Source: CAYYMH01 sp964472785 (GTDB lineage Bacteria > Zhuqueibacterota > Zhuqueibacteria > Thermofontimicrobiales > Thermofontimicrobiaceae). From it: a DNA stretch of 64,000 bases. Location: positions 18,650 through 82,649 of the forward strand of contig CAYYMH010000017.1 in the NCBI GenBank assembly GCA_964472785.1, in the 5' to 3' direction. The translations under genes were made by a program, and so were the position numbers. The notes under the pieces are model-generated. The model was not told where the DNA came from. It saw nothing but the letters and a program-made list of their open reading frames with translations, and ran no database searches. Below, piece by piece: positions 42,941 to 52,525 of the stretch; the stretch's first letter is position 1, and the number at the start of each line of letters is the position of its first letter.

Positions 42941-43727
42941 ATATCACGGAAAGTTCTTCTTCTAATATTTGATAAAAATCCTCCCTCGCCCTTTGTTCAA
43001 TCCAGGGTTTATGGCCACAGTCCTTCAGTGAAATGAATCGAAAATCACTCACCAATTGGGACAAGGTTTTCTCGACCCGTTTTCCGGGATGGGGGTCATA
43101 ATCACCATGAATTGCAACCACCGGACATTTTATTTTTTTCACTGTATCAATCAATTTACCACTTTTTCTAAAATCCTCTGCTTCCGTCCAAACGTTCTCA
43201 AAAACGGCGACATCCACATCGACACCTTCTTCAACTACCGGAAACGGATCAAATGCATCCGTTTTTGAAAATATTTCACCCAATTGAATCAATGCATTTT
43301 GCTTGTCGGTCGCATCCGGATCTTTCAATATTTCCTGAAAACATATTACTTTTTCCCGGTTTTCTTCATCGAGCCGACTCATCCGCGTCTGGATGGTGAC
43401 AATCCCATCACTTTCTTCCAGTCCACCACATCCGGTCAGCATGATTTTTCTGACGAGCCTCGGATATTCAGCTGCAAATAAAAAACTCAACCAGGCGCCC
43501 CATGAGAATCCGACCAGAGTGACCGGCAAGTCCGCGTTTCTACTGAACACAGATTTCAATTCCCCAATCTGTCCATCAATCGAAGTAGCTGTTTGAAGTG
43601 GTTCGAGGATGCCCTGTTTTCTGGATAAGTTTTCCGCAACCGGTTTCATCTCTCCCCGGGCGCCCGGTCCGCCATGGATTAATGCGACGCGAAAAGGGTT
43701 TTTTCCATGAATTCTTAAATTTTTCAT
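42939..43727 (-). CDS. Alpha/beta hydrolase
   Basis: This 262-residue hydrolase has an oxyanion motif HGGPGA (H18) near the start and the nucleophile S75 in GFSWG at 73-77. A late aspartate in IHGDYDP and a histidine in DCGHKPW complete the triad. The HGGPGA opening resembles proline iminopeptidase-type hydrolases, but the substrate is unknown. No signal peptide is seen. It lies 14 bp after a glycosyltransferase stop on the same strand. Confidence 0.8.
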   Translation of the reverse strand: MKNLRIHGKNPFRVALIHGGPGARGEMKPVAENLSRKQGILEPLQTATSIDGQIGELKSVFSRNADLPVTLVGFSWGAWLSFLFAAEYPRLVRKIMLTGCGGLEESDGIVTIQTRMSRLDEENREKVICFQEILKDPDATDKQNALIQLGEIFSKTDAFDPFPVVEEGVDVDVAVFENVWTEAEDFRKSGKLIDTVKKIKCPVVAIHGDYDPHPGKRVEKTLSQLVSDFRFISLKDCGHKPWIEQRAREDFYQILEEELSVI

Positions 43728-43741
43728 TTGCCGGTAAAATT

Positions 43742-44869
43742 TTATTCGGTTAATGAATTTTGATTCGAAGATAATGGAGAGTTCTTAATCCGCTGATTTA
43801 AATATGACAGCCCAGCTAAAGCTTGGATTTGTCTCACAACATTGACCGGATCGTGGTATTGCTTGACCCATTCGCGGCCTTCCCTTCCTTTTTTCAATCT
43901 CAATTCGCTGTCCTGTATCAAATGAATTAAGCGAGATTCTAAATTATTTTCATTGATAACCACAAACGGATGATCCGGATATTTTTCATCGAATCCCGGC
44001 GCTAAACAGGAACAGGTCGGGATCCCCATTGCCAGCGCTTCCAATCCGCTGATCCCATACCCCAAATCACCAATCTGATCGATAAAAATATGGCATTTTG
44101 CTTTTCTTTTAATTGCTTCCTCATAGGGCAAATTTTCGATCAATTGTAATTTTACAGGGAAAGATTTTTCAATTTTTTTTACGATCGTAATAATGACATC
44201 ACTTCCCTTTGCCGCCCGATTGGTTGGGGCATGGCCGATATTAATCATCTCTTCCTGCTCAAATTTGGACAGTTTAAATTGATGGGCGTCAAACGGAAAG
44301 AAGACATGGTGTACATTGGGATGAAGCAGAAGGTGGTCAAATTCGACTGTTACATTCAAATCGGAAACCGCATCGATTTGAGGAATGATACCACGGACAC
44401 GTAAATCACTACCGGTATAGCAGCAGATTATTTTTTTGCCCTGCCCTTTTAAACTAATGATATCGCGACCATTACGGTAAAATCCGATACCGCCATCCAG
44501 TTGAATGACGTCAAATTTATTGATTTCAAGTTTACGGAAAAGTTCGTCTATTTTCGATTTCCAGAGTGCCTCCCTGGTCAGGATCAACAATTTCTCCAAC
44601 TTATTGGGCTGCCATTTTTTGGGAACTTCCTTGCTTTCAGGGATTTGATTTGTGACATTTATCCGAGATTTTCCACCGATAAGCCCTTTAAAAAATGTGA
44701 ATCCTCTAAAATTTAAAAAAGGAAGATTCAAACAAACATCTTCCTCATAGCGACGCGGATTCCTGCCCAATGTAATCAGTCGACTTTCGTGTCCTAATTT
44801 TCTCTCCGCTTTGACAAACGTGATTGGTACGCCAGCGACATTAAAGGGGGCAATGTGTAATATTCTCAT
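43742..44869 (-). CDS. GT4-like glycosyltransferase
   Basis: This 375-residue protein starts MRILHIAPFNVAGVPITF, a GT-B N-terminus with GVP in place of the usual GG. The C-terminal donor domain has GISGLEALAMGIPT, which carries a glutamate of the EX7E type. The substrate is unknown. It lies ahead of the alpha/beta hydrolase (14 bp) and about 86 bp after the FemAB-like gene, so it may belong to a small envelope polysaccharide set. Confidence 0.75.
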   Translation of the reverse strand: MRILHIAPFNVAGVPITFVKAERKLGHESRLITLGRNPRRYEEDVCLNLPFLNFRGFTFFKGLIGGKSRINVTNQIPESKEVPKKWQPNKLEKLLILTREALWKSKIDELFRKLEINKFDVIQLDGGIGFYRNGRDIISLKGQGKKIICCYTGSDLRVRGIIPQIDAVSDLNVTVEFDHLLLHPNVHHVFFPFDAHQFKLSKFEQEEMINIGHAPTNRAAKGSDVIITIVKKIEKSFPVKLQLIENLPYEEAIKRKAKCHIFIDQIGDLGYGISGLEALAMGIPTCSCLAPGFDEKYPDHPFVVINENNLESRLIHLIQDSELRLKKGREGREWVKQYHDPVNVVRQIQALAGLSYLNQRIKNSPLSSNQNSLTE

Positions 44870-44955
44870 ATTTTGCTACTACTGGTTTGTGACTATTTTT
44901 CGGAAACAGTAAATCAATAACACAGCCGTTGCAAATTTTATTCTAACAAAATTTG

Positions 44956-45930
44956 TCAATCCAAATATTTCAGAAATGTATCACGGAACACACCCTGTGC
45001 GCCGAAGCTTTCCTTGAATCTCCCCAGTCCCCAATTCGGCTCCATATTCACTGTAAAAATGCCAAAATCTAAATGTCCGTATTTATTCCTGATCGCCCAT
45101 TTAATAATTTCGTAAAATAGTAGATTGACACCACGAAACTGCTGTTTTTCCTCGTTATGACTGATATAAAAAGCAAGCACGACACGTTCGTTACAATCTA
45201 ATATCACAACACCTGCTACCATCTCTTGACCGGCGTAGGCGCCGAACAACCGGATTCGCTCCGGGAAAATCTTTTTCAACAGATGTAATTCTTGTAGCGT
45301 GTGAGTTGGCTGGACATTGTGTCTCATTTTTAAATTACGCTGCAAAATTTCATAAAAGAATTCATAATCCTCGCTCTCTCTGACCTCCACCCCGAGTTTA
45401 ACTGCCCGCCTGACTGCCCGTCGAGATTGAGACGAAAACGTGCTCAAAATTTCTGACTCCGGGAAAGTCAGCGGAATCACACTGGATATTTCCCGCTTGC
45501 GATAACCGAATTGATTTTTAACCAAAGCAAAATCGATATAATTGCTGGGTCGTAGAAAATAAATTTGTGGCGGCGGTGTGAGCTCGATCCCTTTGAAATT
45601 ATTGTCGTAGCCAAATTGCAGAAGTTGTTCCACAATCCGGAAGGCATCCTTTATGCTCAAATTATATTTAGTGATAATACCGCCGTATGAAGAACCACGG
45701 TGCGATGTCAGAATCCGCCGGTGATTTTGAAAACGGATGGTTGCCGGGAAGAGAGCGATGACTCGCTTATTTTTTCGGAAAATCAGCGAGTGATCTTCAA
45801 ATCTTTTGGGCGGATGGTAATTCAAAAATTTTCGTGTATGAAAAATGGTCCCGTTATTTGCCTGCCAGACAAAATCATCCCATTCCTGCTCAATAGACTT
45901 CTCGAACTTTTCAACAACAAGCTGACTCAT
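44956..45930 (-). CDS. FemAB/GNAT-fold peptidyl or acyl transferase
   Basis: This 324-residue protein has the duplicated GNAT fold of FemAB-type enzymes, including FRGVNLLFYEIIKWAIRNKYGHLDFG (split: FRGVNLL, KYGHLDFG). FemAB enzymes attach amino acids to peptidoglycan precursors using aminoacyl-tRNA; related proteins acylate sugars or lipids. Which applies here is unknown. It is 4 bp after argF. The end of the gene contains a TTGACA by chance at its stop codon. No signal peptide is seen. Confidence 0.72.
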   Translation of the reverse strand: MSQLVVEKFEKSIEQEWDDFVWQANNGTIFHTRKFLNYHPPKRFEDHSLIFRKNKRVIALFPATIRFQNHRRILTSHRGSSYGGIITKYNLSIKDAFRIVEQLLQFGYDNNFKGIELTPPPQIYFLRPSNYIDFALVKNQFGYRKREISSVIPLTFPESEILSTFSSQSRRAVRRAVKLGVEVRESEDYEFFYEILQRNLKMRHNVQPTHTLQELHLLKKIFPERIRLFGAYAGQEMVAGVVILDCNERVVLAFYISHNEEKQQFRGVNLLFYEIIKWAIRNKYGHLDFGIFTVNMEPNWGLGRFKESFGAQGVFRDTFLKYLD

Positions 45931-45934
45931 AACT

Positions 45935-46849
45935 TCACTTCGCCATTAATTTAACCATAATTGCCTTTTGAACGTGCAGCCGATTTTCCGCCTCATCAAA
46001 CACAATCGAATTCGAGCTTTCAATGACACTGTCTGTAATTTCTTCTCCACGGTGTGCCGGTAAACAATGCATCACATACGTATCGGGACGCGCGTGTTTC
46101 ATCAATTCATCATTCACCTGAAAATCTTTCAAATCGCGCCTTCTTTTTTCGGCTTCTGCTTCTTGTCCCATACTTGTCCAAACATCACTATAAATCACAT
46201 CGGTATTTTCAACTGCCTCTTTCGGATCGCGGTAAACCTGCACCTCACTGATGCCCGTGTCTCTCGCATTTTTCAAAATATCCGCATCCGGATCATAACC
46301 TTCGGGAATGGCGAGCGCCAGAATCATTGGATAGCGCGAAGCAAAATTTAACCACGAATGTGCCAAATTATTGCCGTCACCGATAAAACTCACCTTTAAA
46401 TTATCCAGGTTTTTTCGGTGTTCCAAAATAGTCAGCACATCGCCCATCACCTGACACGGATGTAACAAGTCAGTCAACCCGTTGATCACCGGTACTGTTG
46501 CATATTCGGCTAATTCAATAATATCCTCGTGTCCGAAGAGACGCGCCATGATACCATCATTATATCGCGATAAAACCCGTGCGATGTCTTTGACCGGTTC
46601 CCGTTTACCAATGCCGATATCATTTGGTGAAAGATAAAGCGCATGTCCTCCCAATTGAAACATGCCAACCTCAAAAGAGATTCGCGTACGTGCCGACGGT
46701 TTTTGAAAAATCATCGCCAGGGTTTGTCCTTTGAGGGCTGGCGTTTGTTCACCATTTTTCAACTTTGTTTTAATTTCACTGCTCAAATCCAACAGTTCAA
46801 TGATCTCATCTTTGCTAAAATCCGCAATCGACAAAAAATCCTTTTTCAA
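45935..46849 (-). CDS. argF: Ornithine carbamoyltransferase
   Basis: This 304-residue transcarbamoylase makes citrulline from ornithine and carbamoyl phosphate in arginine synthesis. The carbamoyl-phosphate loop SARTR is at 52-56, followed by HPCQVMGD. The late motif MHCLPAHRGEEI carries the ornithine site cysteine. Its length matches the family. Other arg genes are not in the window. It lies after hslU (45 bp) and 4 bp before the FemAB-like gene. Confidence 0.94.
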   Translation of the reverse strand: MKKDFLSIADFSKDEIIELLDLSSEIKTKLKNGEQTPALKGQTLAMIFQKPSARTRISFEVGMFQLGGHALYLSPNDIGIGKREPVKDIARVLSRYNDGIMARLFGHEDIIELAEYATVPVINGLTDLLHPCQVMGDVLTILEHRKNLDNLKVSFIGDGNNLAHSWLNFASRYPMILALAIPEGYDPDADILKNARDTGISEVQVYRDPKEAVENTDVIYSDVWTSMGQEAEAEKRRRDLKDFQVNDELMKHARPDTYVMHCLPAHRGEEITDSVIESSNSIVFDEAENRLHVQKAIMVKLMAK

Positions 46850-46894
46850 CTCAACCTCCTACATTTTTCTCCAAGATGTTCTCAACTATCAACT

Positions 46895-48271
46895 TTATAA
46901 AATATAACGGCTTAAATCTTCATCTTCAACAATATCTTTCAGTGCTTCTCTGACTTCTTTTTCAGTGATTTTAAATTCGTTTACACCACTATCCGGCACC
47001 TCAAACAAAATCGTTTCAAGCAGTGTCGTCAAAACTGTATGCAATCGGCGCGCACCAATATTTTCCGCTTTGTTGTTCACTTCATCTGCGATCTTGGCGA
47101 CTTCCCGTATTGCGCCTTTGGTGAATTTCAAATCAACTTCTTCAGTCTTCATCAGTGCGACGTATTGTTTGAGCAGCGCGTTTTCCGGTTCGGTCAAAAT
47201 CCTCACAAAATCATCGGCATTCAAACTGTCCAGTTCAACCCGAATCGGGAAGCGCCCCTGTAATTCAGGAATCAAGTCCGAAGGTTTGGAGACGTGAAAC
47301 GCACCGGAAGCAATGAACAAAATGTGGTCAGTTTTTACCATACCGTATTTTGTCACGACGCTTGAGCCCTCGACAATTGGCAGCAGATCGCGCTGCACGC
47401 CTTCGCGGGACACGTCAGGACCATGGCCGGAATCTTCACCAGCAATCTTATCGATTTCATCCAAAAAAACGATCCCGGAATTTTCGACACGATAAATCGC
47501 TTCCTTGACGACCTCCTCCATATCGATTAATTTTTGTGATTCTTCCTGAATCAGAAACTTCCGTGCATCTGGTATTGTCATCTTCCGCTTTTTTGTTTTC
47601 TTCGGCAACATCGGACCTAACAAATCCTGAATATTCATTCCCATTTCTTCAACCCCCATCGGTGAGATAATCTGCATCGTGGGCGCCGATGAAGCCGGAA
47701 CATCCAATTCCACTTTCCGTTCATCCAACTTACCAGAACGAAGCTGTTCTCTCAGCTTCTCTCTCGTTCGCCGCCACTTCCTGATCGTCTCATCCTCCTG
47801 TTCTTCATCATTATAGGAAACCGCTTTATCTTTTACATCCGGCGGAGAGGGTAATAAAATATCCAGTAGCCGATCCTCTGACATTTCGGCTGCCTTTTCT
47901 TCAACCAGGACTGTTTTTTCATTTCGAACCATGGAAACAGCCAAATCCACAATGTCTCTGACTATCGACTCCACATCGCGCCCCACATAGCCAACCTCAG
48001 TAAATTTCGATGCTTCGACTTTGATGAATGGTGCGCTCGCCAGTCTGGCTAATCTTCTGGCGATTTCCGTTTTACCAACGCCAGTGGGACCGATCAATAT
48101 GATATTATTTGGTAAAATTTCTTCGCGAAGGTCCTCCTCAACTTTTTGTCTTCTCCATCGATTACGTAAAGCAATAGCAACAGATTTCTTTGCTTTATCC
48201 TGACCGATGATGTACTTGTCCAGTTCTTTTACAATTTGTATCGGTGTTAATTGGTCTATATCAATTCTCAT
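46895..48271 (-). CDS. hslU: ATP-dependent protease ATPase subunit HslU
   Basis: This 458-residue AAA+ unfoldase feeds proteins to HslV. I chose ATG 48271 because AAAGGA lies upstream; a start at 48289 would add six unusual residues. Walker A GPTGVGKT is at 61-68, with Walker B in VFLDEIDKI. A charged I-domain (about 130-220) forms the substrate entry region. The C-terminal EDLSRYIL matches the HslV docking tail. It is separated from hslV by 228 bp that contain a hairpin. Confidence 0.93.
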   Translation of the reverse strand: MRIDIDQLTPIQIVKELDKYIIGQDKAKKSVAIALRNRWRRQKVEEDLREEILPNNIILIGPTGVGKTEIARRLARLASAPFIKVEASKFTEVGYVGRDVESIVRDIVDLAVSMVRNEKTVLVEEKAAEMSEDRLLDILLPSPPDVKDKAVSYNDEEQEDETIRKWRRTREKLREQLRSGKLDERKVELDVPASSAPTMQIISPMGVEEMGMNIQDLLGPMLPKKTKKRKMTIPDARKFLIQEESQKLIDMEEVVKEAIYRVENSGIVFLDEIDKIAGEDSGHGPDVSREGVQRDLLPIVEGSSVVTKYGMVKTDHILFIASGAFHVSKPSDLIPELQGRFPIRVELDSLNADDFVRILTEPENALLKQYVALMKTEEVDLKFTKGAIREVAKIADEVNNKAENIGARRLHTVLTTLLETILFEVPDSGVNEFKITEKEVREALKDIVEDEDLSRYIL

Positions 48272-48377
48272 TATTTTCCTTTCGTTCATCTATTCCAATA
48301 TTATTTTAATCCATGCTTTCTCATAATATATTTCCTAAATTTTTCACTTAAATCGTGTTTGATTGATATATTAAACT

Positions 48378-48401
48378 AACACCCGAATTTTTTCGGGTGT
48401 T
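48378..48401. terminator. Hairpin between hslV and hslU
   Basis: AACACCCGAA (48378-48387) pairs perfectly with TTCGGGTGTT (48392-48401) across a TTTT loop. The T-run is modest on both strands. It sits after hslV and before hslU, so it may reduce read-through between them or act as a processing site. Confidence 0.65.
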
Positions 48402-48499
48402 TTCATTTAAATTTATCAATGTTTAATGTTTCGTTATTATTTTTAACAACTATTATAAATCAGAATCGACTACTTTTCAAAAATATTTCAAATTATGAA

Positions 48500-49030
48500 T
48501 CAAAGCTTCTCAACAGAAATATTGGTATTGGTATAAATACAAATTTCACCGGCGATCGAAAGTGCTTCTCTGACAATATCGGCCACGTCCATTTCATCAG
48601 TGTGTTTGACCAATGCTCGCGCAGCAGCCAATGCATAAGGTCCACCGGAGCCAAGCGCGACAATATCATCATCCGGTTCCACCACATCACCGGTGCCGGA
48701 AATTAAAAAACTGTTTTTCTTGTCAGCGACAACTAATTGTGCTTCAAGCCGACGCAAGTAACGGTCAGTTCGCCAATCTTTTGCCAATTCAACGGCGGCA
48801 CGGGAAAGGTTTCCATTATATTGTTCCAACTTTGCTTCAAATTTTTCGAACAAGGTCAATGCATCAGCCGAAGCGCCCGCAAATCCAACCACAACCGAAT
48901 CGTTGTAAATCCGCCGAATTTTTCGGGCGCCCATCTTCAGGACGGTGTCACCAAACGTGACCTGTCCGTCCCCCCCCATTGCCACTTCCTTTTTATTTCT
49001 CACACAAAGGATTGTTGTTGCTCGAAACAT
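48500..49030 (-). CDS. hslV: ATP-dependent protease peptidase subunit HslV
   Basis: This 176-residue proteasome-like threonine peptidase starts MFRATTILCVRN. Cleavage before T5 would expose the catalytic N-terminal threonine, which is typical for HslV but with a longer propeptide than E. coli's single Met. Family words are GGDGQVTFG and SGTGDVVEPDDDI. It lies 20 bp after hflC and upstream of hslU. With HslU it degrades misfolded proteins. Confidence 0.94.
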   Translation of the reverse strand: MFRATTILCVRNKKEVAMGGDGQVTFGDTVLKMGARKIRRIYNDSVVVGFAGASADALTLFEKFEAKLEQYNGNLSRAAVELAKDWRTDRYLRRLEAQLVVADKKNSFLISGTGDVVEPDDDIVALGSGGPYALAAARALVKHTDEMDVADIVREALSIAGEICIYTNTNISVEKL

Positions 49031-49050
49031 ATTTTCCTTCCAAATAAATT

Positions 49051-50001
49051 TTATTTTGCGTTGATATCTTTCAGATATTTTAAATAATCGCTGTCCGTCG
49101 AAAGAATGAGCCAGCTTTTTTCATCCAGTGTTGTTTTATAGGATTCCAAACTTTTTGTAAATGAATAAAAATCAGCGTCCTTTTCATAGGCATTCGCATA
49201 TATCTTTATCGCTTTAGCGTCAGCCTTACCTTTGATTTCCTGTGCTGTTCGGTACGCCTCAGAAGTTATCCGCTGTAATTCCTTTTCCATCTGACCTTCG
49301 ATTTCAGCTTTTTTGCCCATTCCCTCGGATCGATATTTTTCTGCAATTCGCTTTCTCTCAGAAATCATGCGATCGAATACTTTTTGACGCACTTCATCAA
49401 CATAATTGATGCGCTTGATTCGAAAATCAATCAAATCAATTCCAACCTGCTTGACTTCTTTTTTAGCGGCGTTTAAAATTTCACGGGCCAAATTAGCACG
49501 CCCCACAGAAATTGAATCGATGCCGGAATCAATACTAAATTCAATATCATATTCGCCATAGCTCATCTCACGGTTGCTGCTTCGAACGACCTCGATCAAC
49601 ACATGACTAGTGACAAAATCTCGAGTCGCAGCTTCGATAACATTATCCAACTGACTTTGTGCGCCATTTTCATTAACAACCGAAGTATAAAATGTAAGCG
49701 GTTCAGCTATTCTCCAGCGCGCATAAGTGTCCACTAAAATAAACTTTTTATCCTGTGCTAATATTTCAGCCGGATTTCCGTCCCAGGCTAATATCCGCTT
49801 TTCAAAAAAATTAACGTTTTGAATAAAAGGTAATTTGATATGCAAACCCGCCTTTTTAATCGGATCACCAATCGGTTTACCAAACTGAGTGATCACAACC
49901 TGTTGTGTTTCATCGACAATATAAAACGCATTTGCCAAAACAAAAATGGCAACTAATAAAATAACAACAATTAGATATGTAAAAAATTTTCTTGAATTCA
50001 T
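49051..50001 (-). CDS. hflC: HflC, SPFH-family membrane protease modulator
   Basis: This 316-residue SPFH protein has one N-terminal membrane helix (about 8-28) with VDETQQVVITQFG. It contains a band 7 domain and a coiled-coil (AEKYRSEGMGKKAEIEG). HflK and HflC form a complex that controls FtsH. It starts one base inside the hflK stop (TAATG), so translation is coupled. It lies between hflK and hslV. Confidence 0.93.
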   Translation of the reverse strand: MNSRKFFTYLIVVILLVAIFVLANAFYIVDETQQVVITQFGKPIGDPIKKAGLHIKLPFIQNVNFFEKRILAWDGNPAEILAQDKKFILVDTYARWRIAEPLTFYTSVVNENGAQSQLDNVIEAATRDFVTSHVLIEVVRSSNREMSYGEYDIEFSIDSGIDSISVGRANLAREILNAAKKEVKQVGIDLIDFRIKRINYVDEVRQKVFDRMISERKRIAEKYRSEGMGKKAEIEGQMEKELQRITSEAYRTAQEIKGKADAKAIKIYANAYEKDADFYSFTKSLESYKTTLDEKSWLILSTDSDYLKYLKDINAK

Positions 50002-51005
50002 TACTGTTCTCCCTTTTGTTTTTGATCAAGTTGTAACATTTTCAACAGACCGAACTGATCTTTGTCAATAATATACTTCTTTTCGATTCTCGGAAATATT
50101 TCAGACATGGTCTCCAAATACATCCGGCGCTTTGTCACATCCTTTGACATTCGATAGGACTCATAGATCGAATTGAATTTTGAAGCGTCACCTTCCGCTC
50201 TGTTAATTCTATCAAGTGCGTAGCCTTCTGCCTGCCTGATCGTTTTCTCAGCTTCTCCCTTGGCTTTGGGAATCACTTTGTTGTAAGCCTGATTGGCCTG
50301 ATTAATCATCTTTTCCATTTCCTGACGAGATTCATTCACTTCATTAACTGCAGGTCTCACGCGTTCCGGTGGATTTACATCCTGTAGCTCAACTGTCTCA
50401 ATATCAATACCGGTTTGATATTCATCCAACACTTTTTGCATCTTTTCTCTGATACCCAATGCAATCTCAGGCCGCATCAAAATCCAGACTTCATCGACAC
50501 TATGATTTCCGACAATCTGCCGTGTCACTGTCTCAGCCACATCGCGCACCGTTTTTTGTATGTTCCGAACATTAAAAATATAAGCCCGCGGATCTTTAAT
50601 CCGATAGCGAACGACCCATTCCACAGTCGCGATATTCAAATCGCCTGTCAACATAAGTGATTCGGACAATAAGCTGGCATCACGGCGAATTTGAGTTCTG
50701 ACCCCGGGTTTAGCTGTTCGGTAACCAAATTCTTCACGAAAGATAAATCGTCTGCCTTTAACTTTGGTCACAGTCTCGATTCCGAAGGGGAGCTTGAAAT
50801 GTAATCCTGGCATCGTCGTGTTCGCATACTCCCCAAACCGTTTTATAACACCGACCTCTTCTGTCTTAACGGTATAAAATGAAGTAAAAGCGAATACAAC
50901 AACAATTAAAATCACAACACCAATGATGATGTGATTTTTATTTACCGGTGGTAGTGTGACAACTTCGCCACCGATATTGACACGTTTTCCTCGTTGATGT
51001 TCCAT
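50001..51005 (-). CDS. hflK: HflK, SPFH-family membrane protease modulator
   Basis: This 334-residue partner of HflC has an N-terminal membrane helix (about 24-46, HIIIGVVILIVVVFAF) and SPFH domain with VKTEEVGVIKRFGEY. A coiled-coil region follows (GEAEKTIRQAEGYALDRINRAEGDA). It follows rpoN by 22 bp and overlaps hflC. The HflKC complex encloses FtsH in the inner membrane. It lacks the Gly/Pro-rich cytoplasmic N-terminus of E. coli HflK. Confidence 0.92.
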   Translation of the reverse strand: MEHQRGKRVNIGGEVVTLPPVNKNHIIIGVVILIVVVFAFTSFYTVKTEEVGVIKRFGEYANTTMPGLHFKLPFGIETVTKVKGRRFIFREEFGYRTAKPGVRTQIRRDASLLSESLMLTGDLNIATVEWVVRYRIKDPRAYIFNVRNIQKTVRDVAETVTRQIVGNHSVDEVWILMRPEIALGIREKMQKVLDEYQTGIDIETVELQDVNPPERVRPAVNEVNESRQEMEKMINQANQAYNKVIPKAKGEAEKTIRQAEGYALDRINRAEGDASKFNSIYESYRMSKDVTKRRMYLETMSEIFPRIEKKYIIDKDQFGLLKMLQLDQKQKGEQ

Positions 51006-51027
51006 AAATTCCTCCTGTTTAGTTTGA

Positions 51028-52470
51028 TTAGATCGCTTTTCTCAATCGTGAAATAGGAATTCCCATTTGTTCACGATATTTTGCAATGGTGCGGCGCGCA
51101 ATGGAAAAGCCTTCTTTTTTTAAAATTTCCACTATTTTTGAATCATTTAGTGGTGCTTTTTTATCCTCTTTTTCGATAATTTTTTTAATGCGATCTTTAA
51201 TTTCTTTATTCGAAACATCTTCGCCATCGTCTCGTCTAATCTTCTCACTAAAGAAGTGTTTGAGTTCATACACACCGAAATCTGTTTGAACATATTTTCC
51301 ATTAGTCACCCGACTGACTGTGGAAATGTCCATTTCGATTTCATCTGCAATGTCTTTAAGAATCATTGGCTTAATATGCATGTCGCCTTTCTCGAAAAAA
51401 TCACATTGTCGTCTCAAAATGGCTTCCACAACTTTGTAAATTGTCACTCTGCGTTGGTGTATCGAATTAATTAACCAGCGTGCTGATTCCAGTCTGTTTT
51501 TAATATATTCTTTTGTTTTCTTCGATGTTTTTTTCTTGTCCAGTAACAGATTTTTATATTGATGATTTATCCTCAGATGCGGGATGTTCCAATCATTCAA
51601 AACAATTTTGAAATCGTCACCCTCTTTGGTGACGATGACATCCGGTGTGATGGTGTTGTTGGCGAGACTAACATAGCCTGCGCCGGGTTTAGGATTCAGT
51701 TGAATAATATCATTTAACACATCCCGAAACTCATCAAGTGTAATTCCCATTTTTTTGGCGATTTTTTCAAATCGCTTATTTTTAAAATCATCAAAATGAT
51801 CACTGATGATGATTATAGCATACTTATTTTTCTCTGGTTCCTCCTGCAACTGGATCAGCAAGCATTCCTGCAGATTGCGTGCGCCAATTCCTGACGGTTC
51901 AAAAGTCTGTATAGCCGCCAACACATTTTCCACATCATCAATAGAAACATCCAGATTTTGTGCAATGGTTTCCACACTACAGGACAGATAACCGACTTCG
52001 TTAATATTCCAGATAATATATTCACCAATCGTTATCTCTGTTTCAGATAACTTTGTCATGTGGAGTTGACTCAGCAGATGTTCGGCCAGAGTCATTTCAT
52101 AAACATCCGGCGGCGTGTAGGTTTCCGCACTATCATCCTTGGGGGCTTTTATTTCATAATTGTTTTCATCATTCAATATGGTATCCCAATCCACCTCTTC
52201 TTCTTGCTCCTCGTAAACATCGTCTTCATCATCGTCTTCACTTAAATTTTCGCCATCTACCTCATCCTCTTCTAATTTAAGCTCCTCTTCCATCTCCTGC
52301 TCTTGCTCCATTTCAAGCTCTTCTTCGAGCAATGGATTCTGTTCAAGCTCCAGCTTTATCCGCTGTTCCAAGCTCAAAATCGGCAATTGCAGCAACGTTG
52401 AAAGAAGAACTTGTTGGGGCGACTGTTTCATGTACAGCCCCGGCTTTTGATAAAAACCAACATTCATCAT
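51028..52470 (-). CDS. rpoN: RNA polymerase sigma-54 factor
   Basis: This 480-residue sigma-54 starts with the glutamine-rich region I (SPQQVLLSTLLQLPILSLEQRI). A very acidic region II follows at about 45-100 (mostly E and D). The RpoN box ARRTIAKYRE at 458-467 recognises the -24 element. It directs transcription from GG/GC promoters with bacterial enhancer-binding proteins. The position after lptB is the common lptB-rpoN arrangement. hpf, which usually follows, is replaced by hflK/hflC. Confidence 0.94.
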   Translation of the reverse strand: MMNVGFYQKPGLYMKQSPQQVLLSTLLQLPILSLEQRIKLELEQNPLLEEELEMEQEQEMEEELKLEEDEVDGENLSEDDDEDDVYEEQEEEVDWDTILNDENNYEIKAPKDDSAETYTPPDVYEMTLAEHLLSQLHMTKLSETEITIGEYIIWNINEVGYLSCSVETIAQNLDVSIDDVENVLAAIQTFEPSGIGARNLQECLLIQLQEEPEKNKYAIIIISDHFDDFKNKRFEKIAKKMGITLDEFRDVLNDIIQLNPKPGAGYVSLANNTITPDVIVTKEGDDFKIVLNDWNIPHLRINHQYKNLLLDKKKTSKKTKEYIKNRLESARWLINSIHQRRVTIYKVVEAILRRQCDFFEKGDMHIKPMILKDIADEIEMDISTVSRVTNGKYVQTDFGVYELKHFFSEKIRRDDGEDVSNKEIKDRIKKIIEKEDKKAPLNDSKIVEILKKEGFSIARRTIAKYREQMGIPISRLRKAI

Positions 52471-52525
52471 AGCGCTTTTTTCCTACTTCTGGTCTCGCTT
52501 TTAAATTATTGATTCACTCCATGTT

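Noticed and set aside
44954..44959. TTGACA on the minus strand at the end of the FemAB-like gene
   Set aside because: It overlaps the stop codon and no -10 lies at 16-18 bases.
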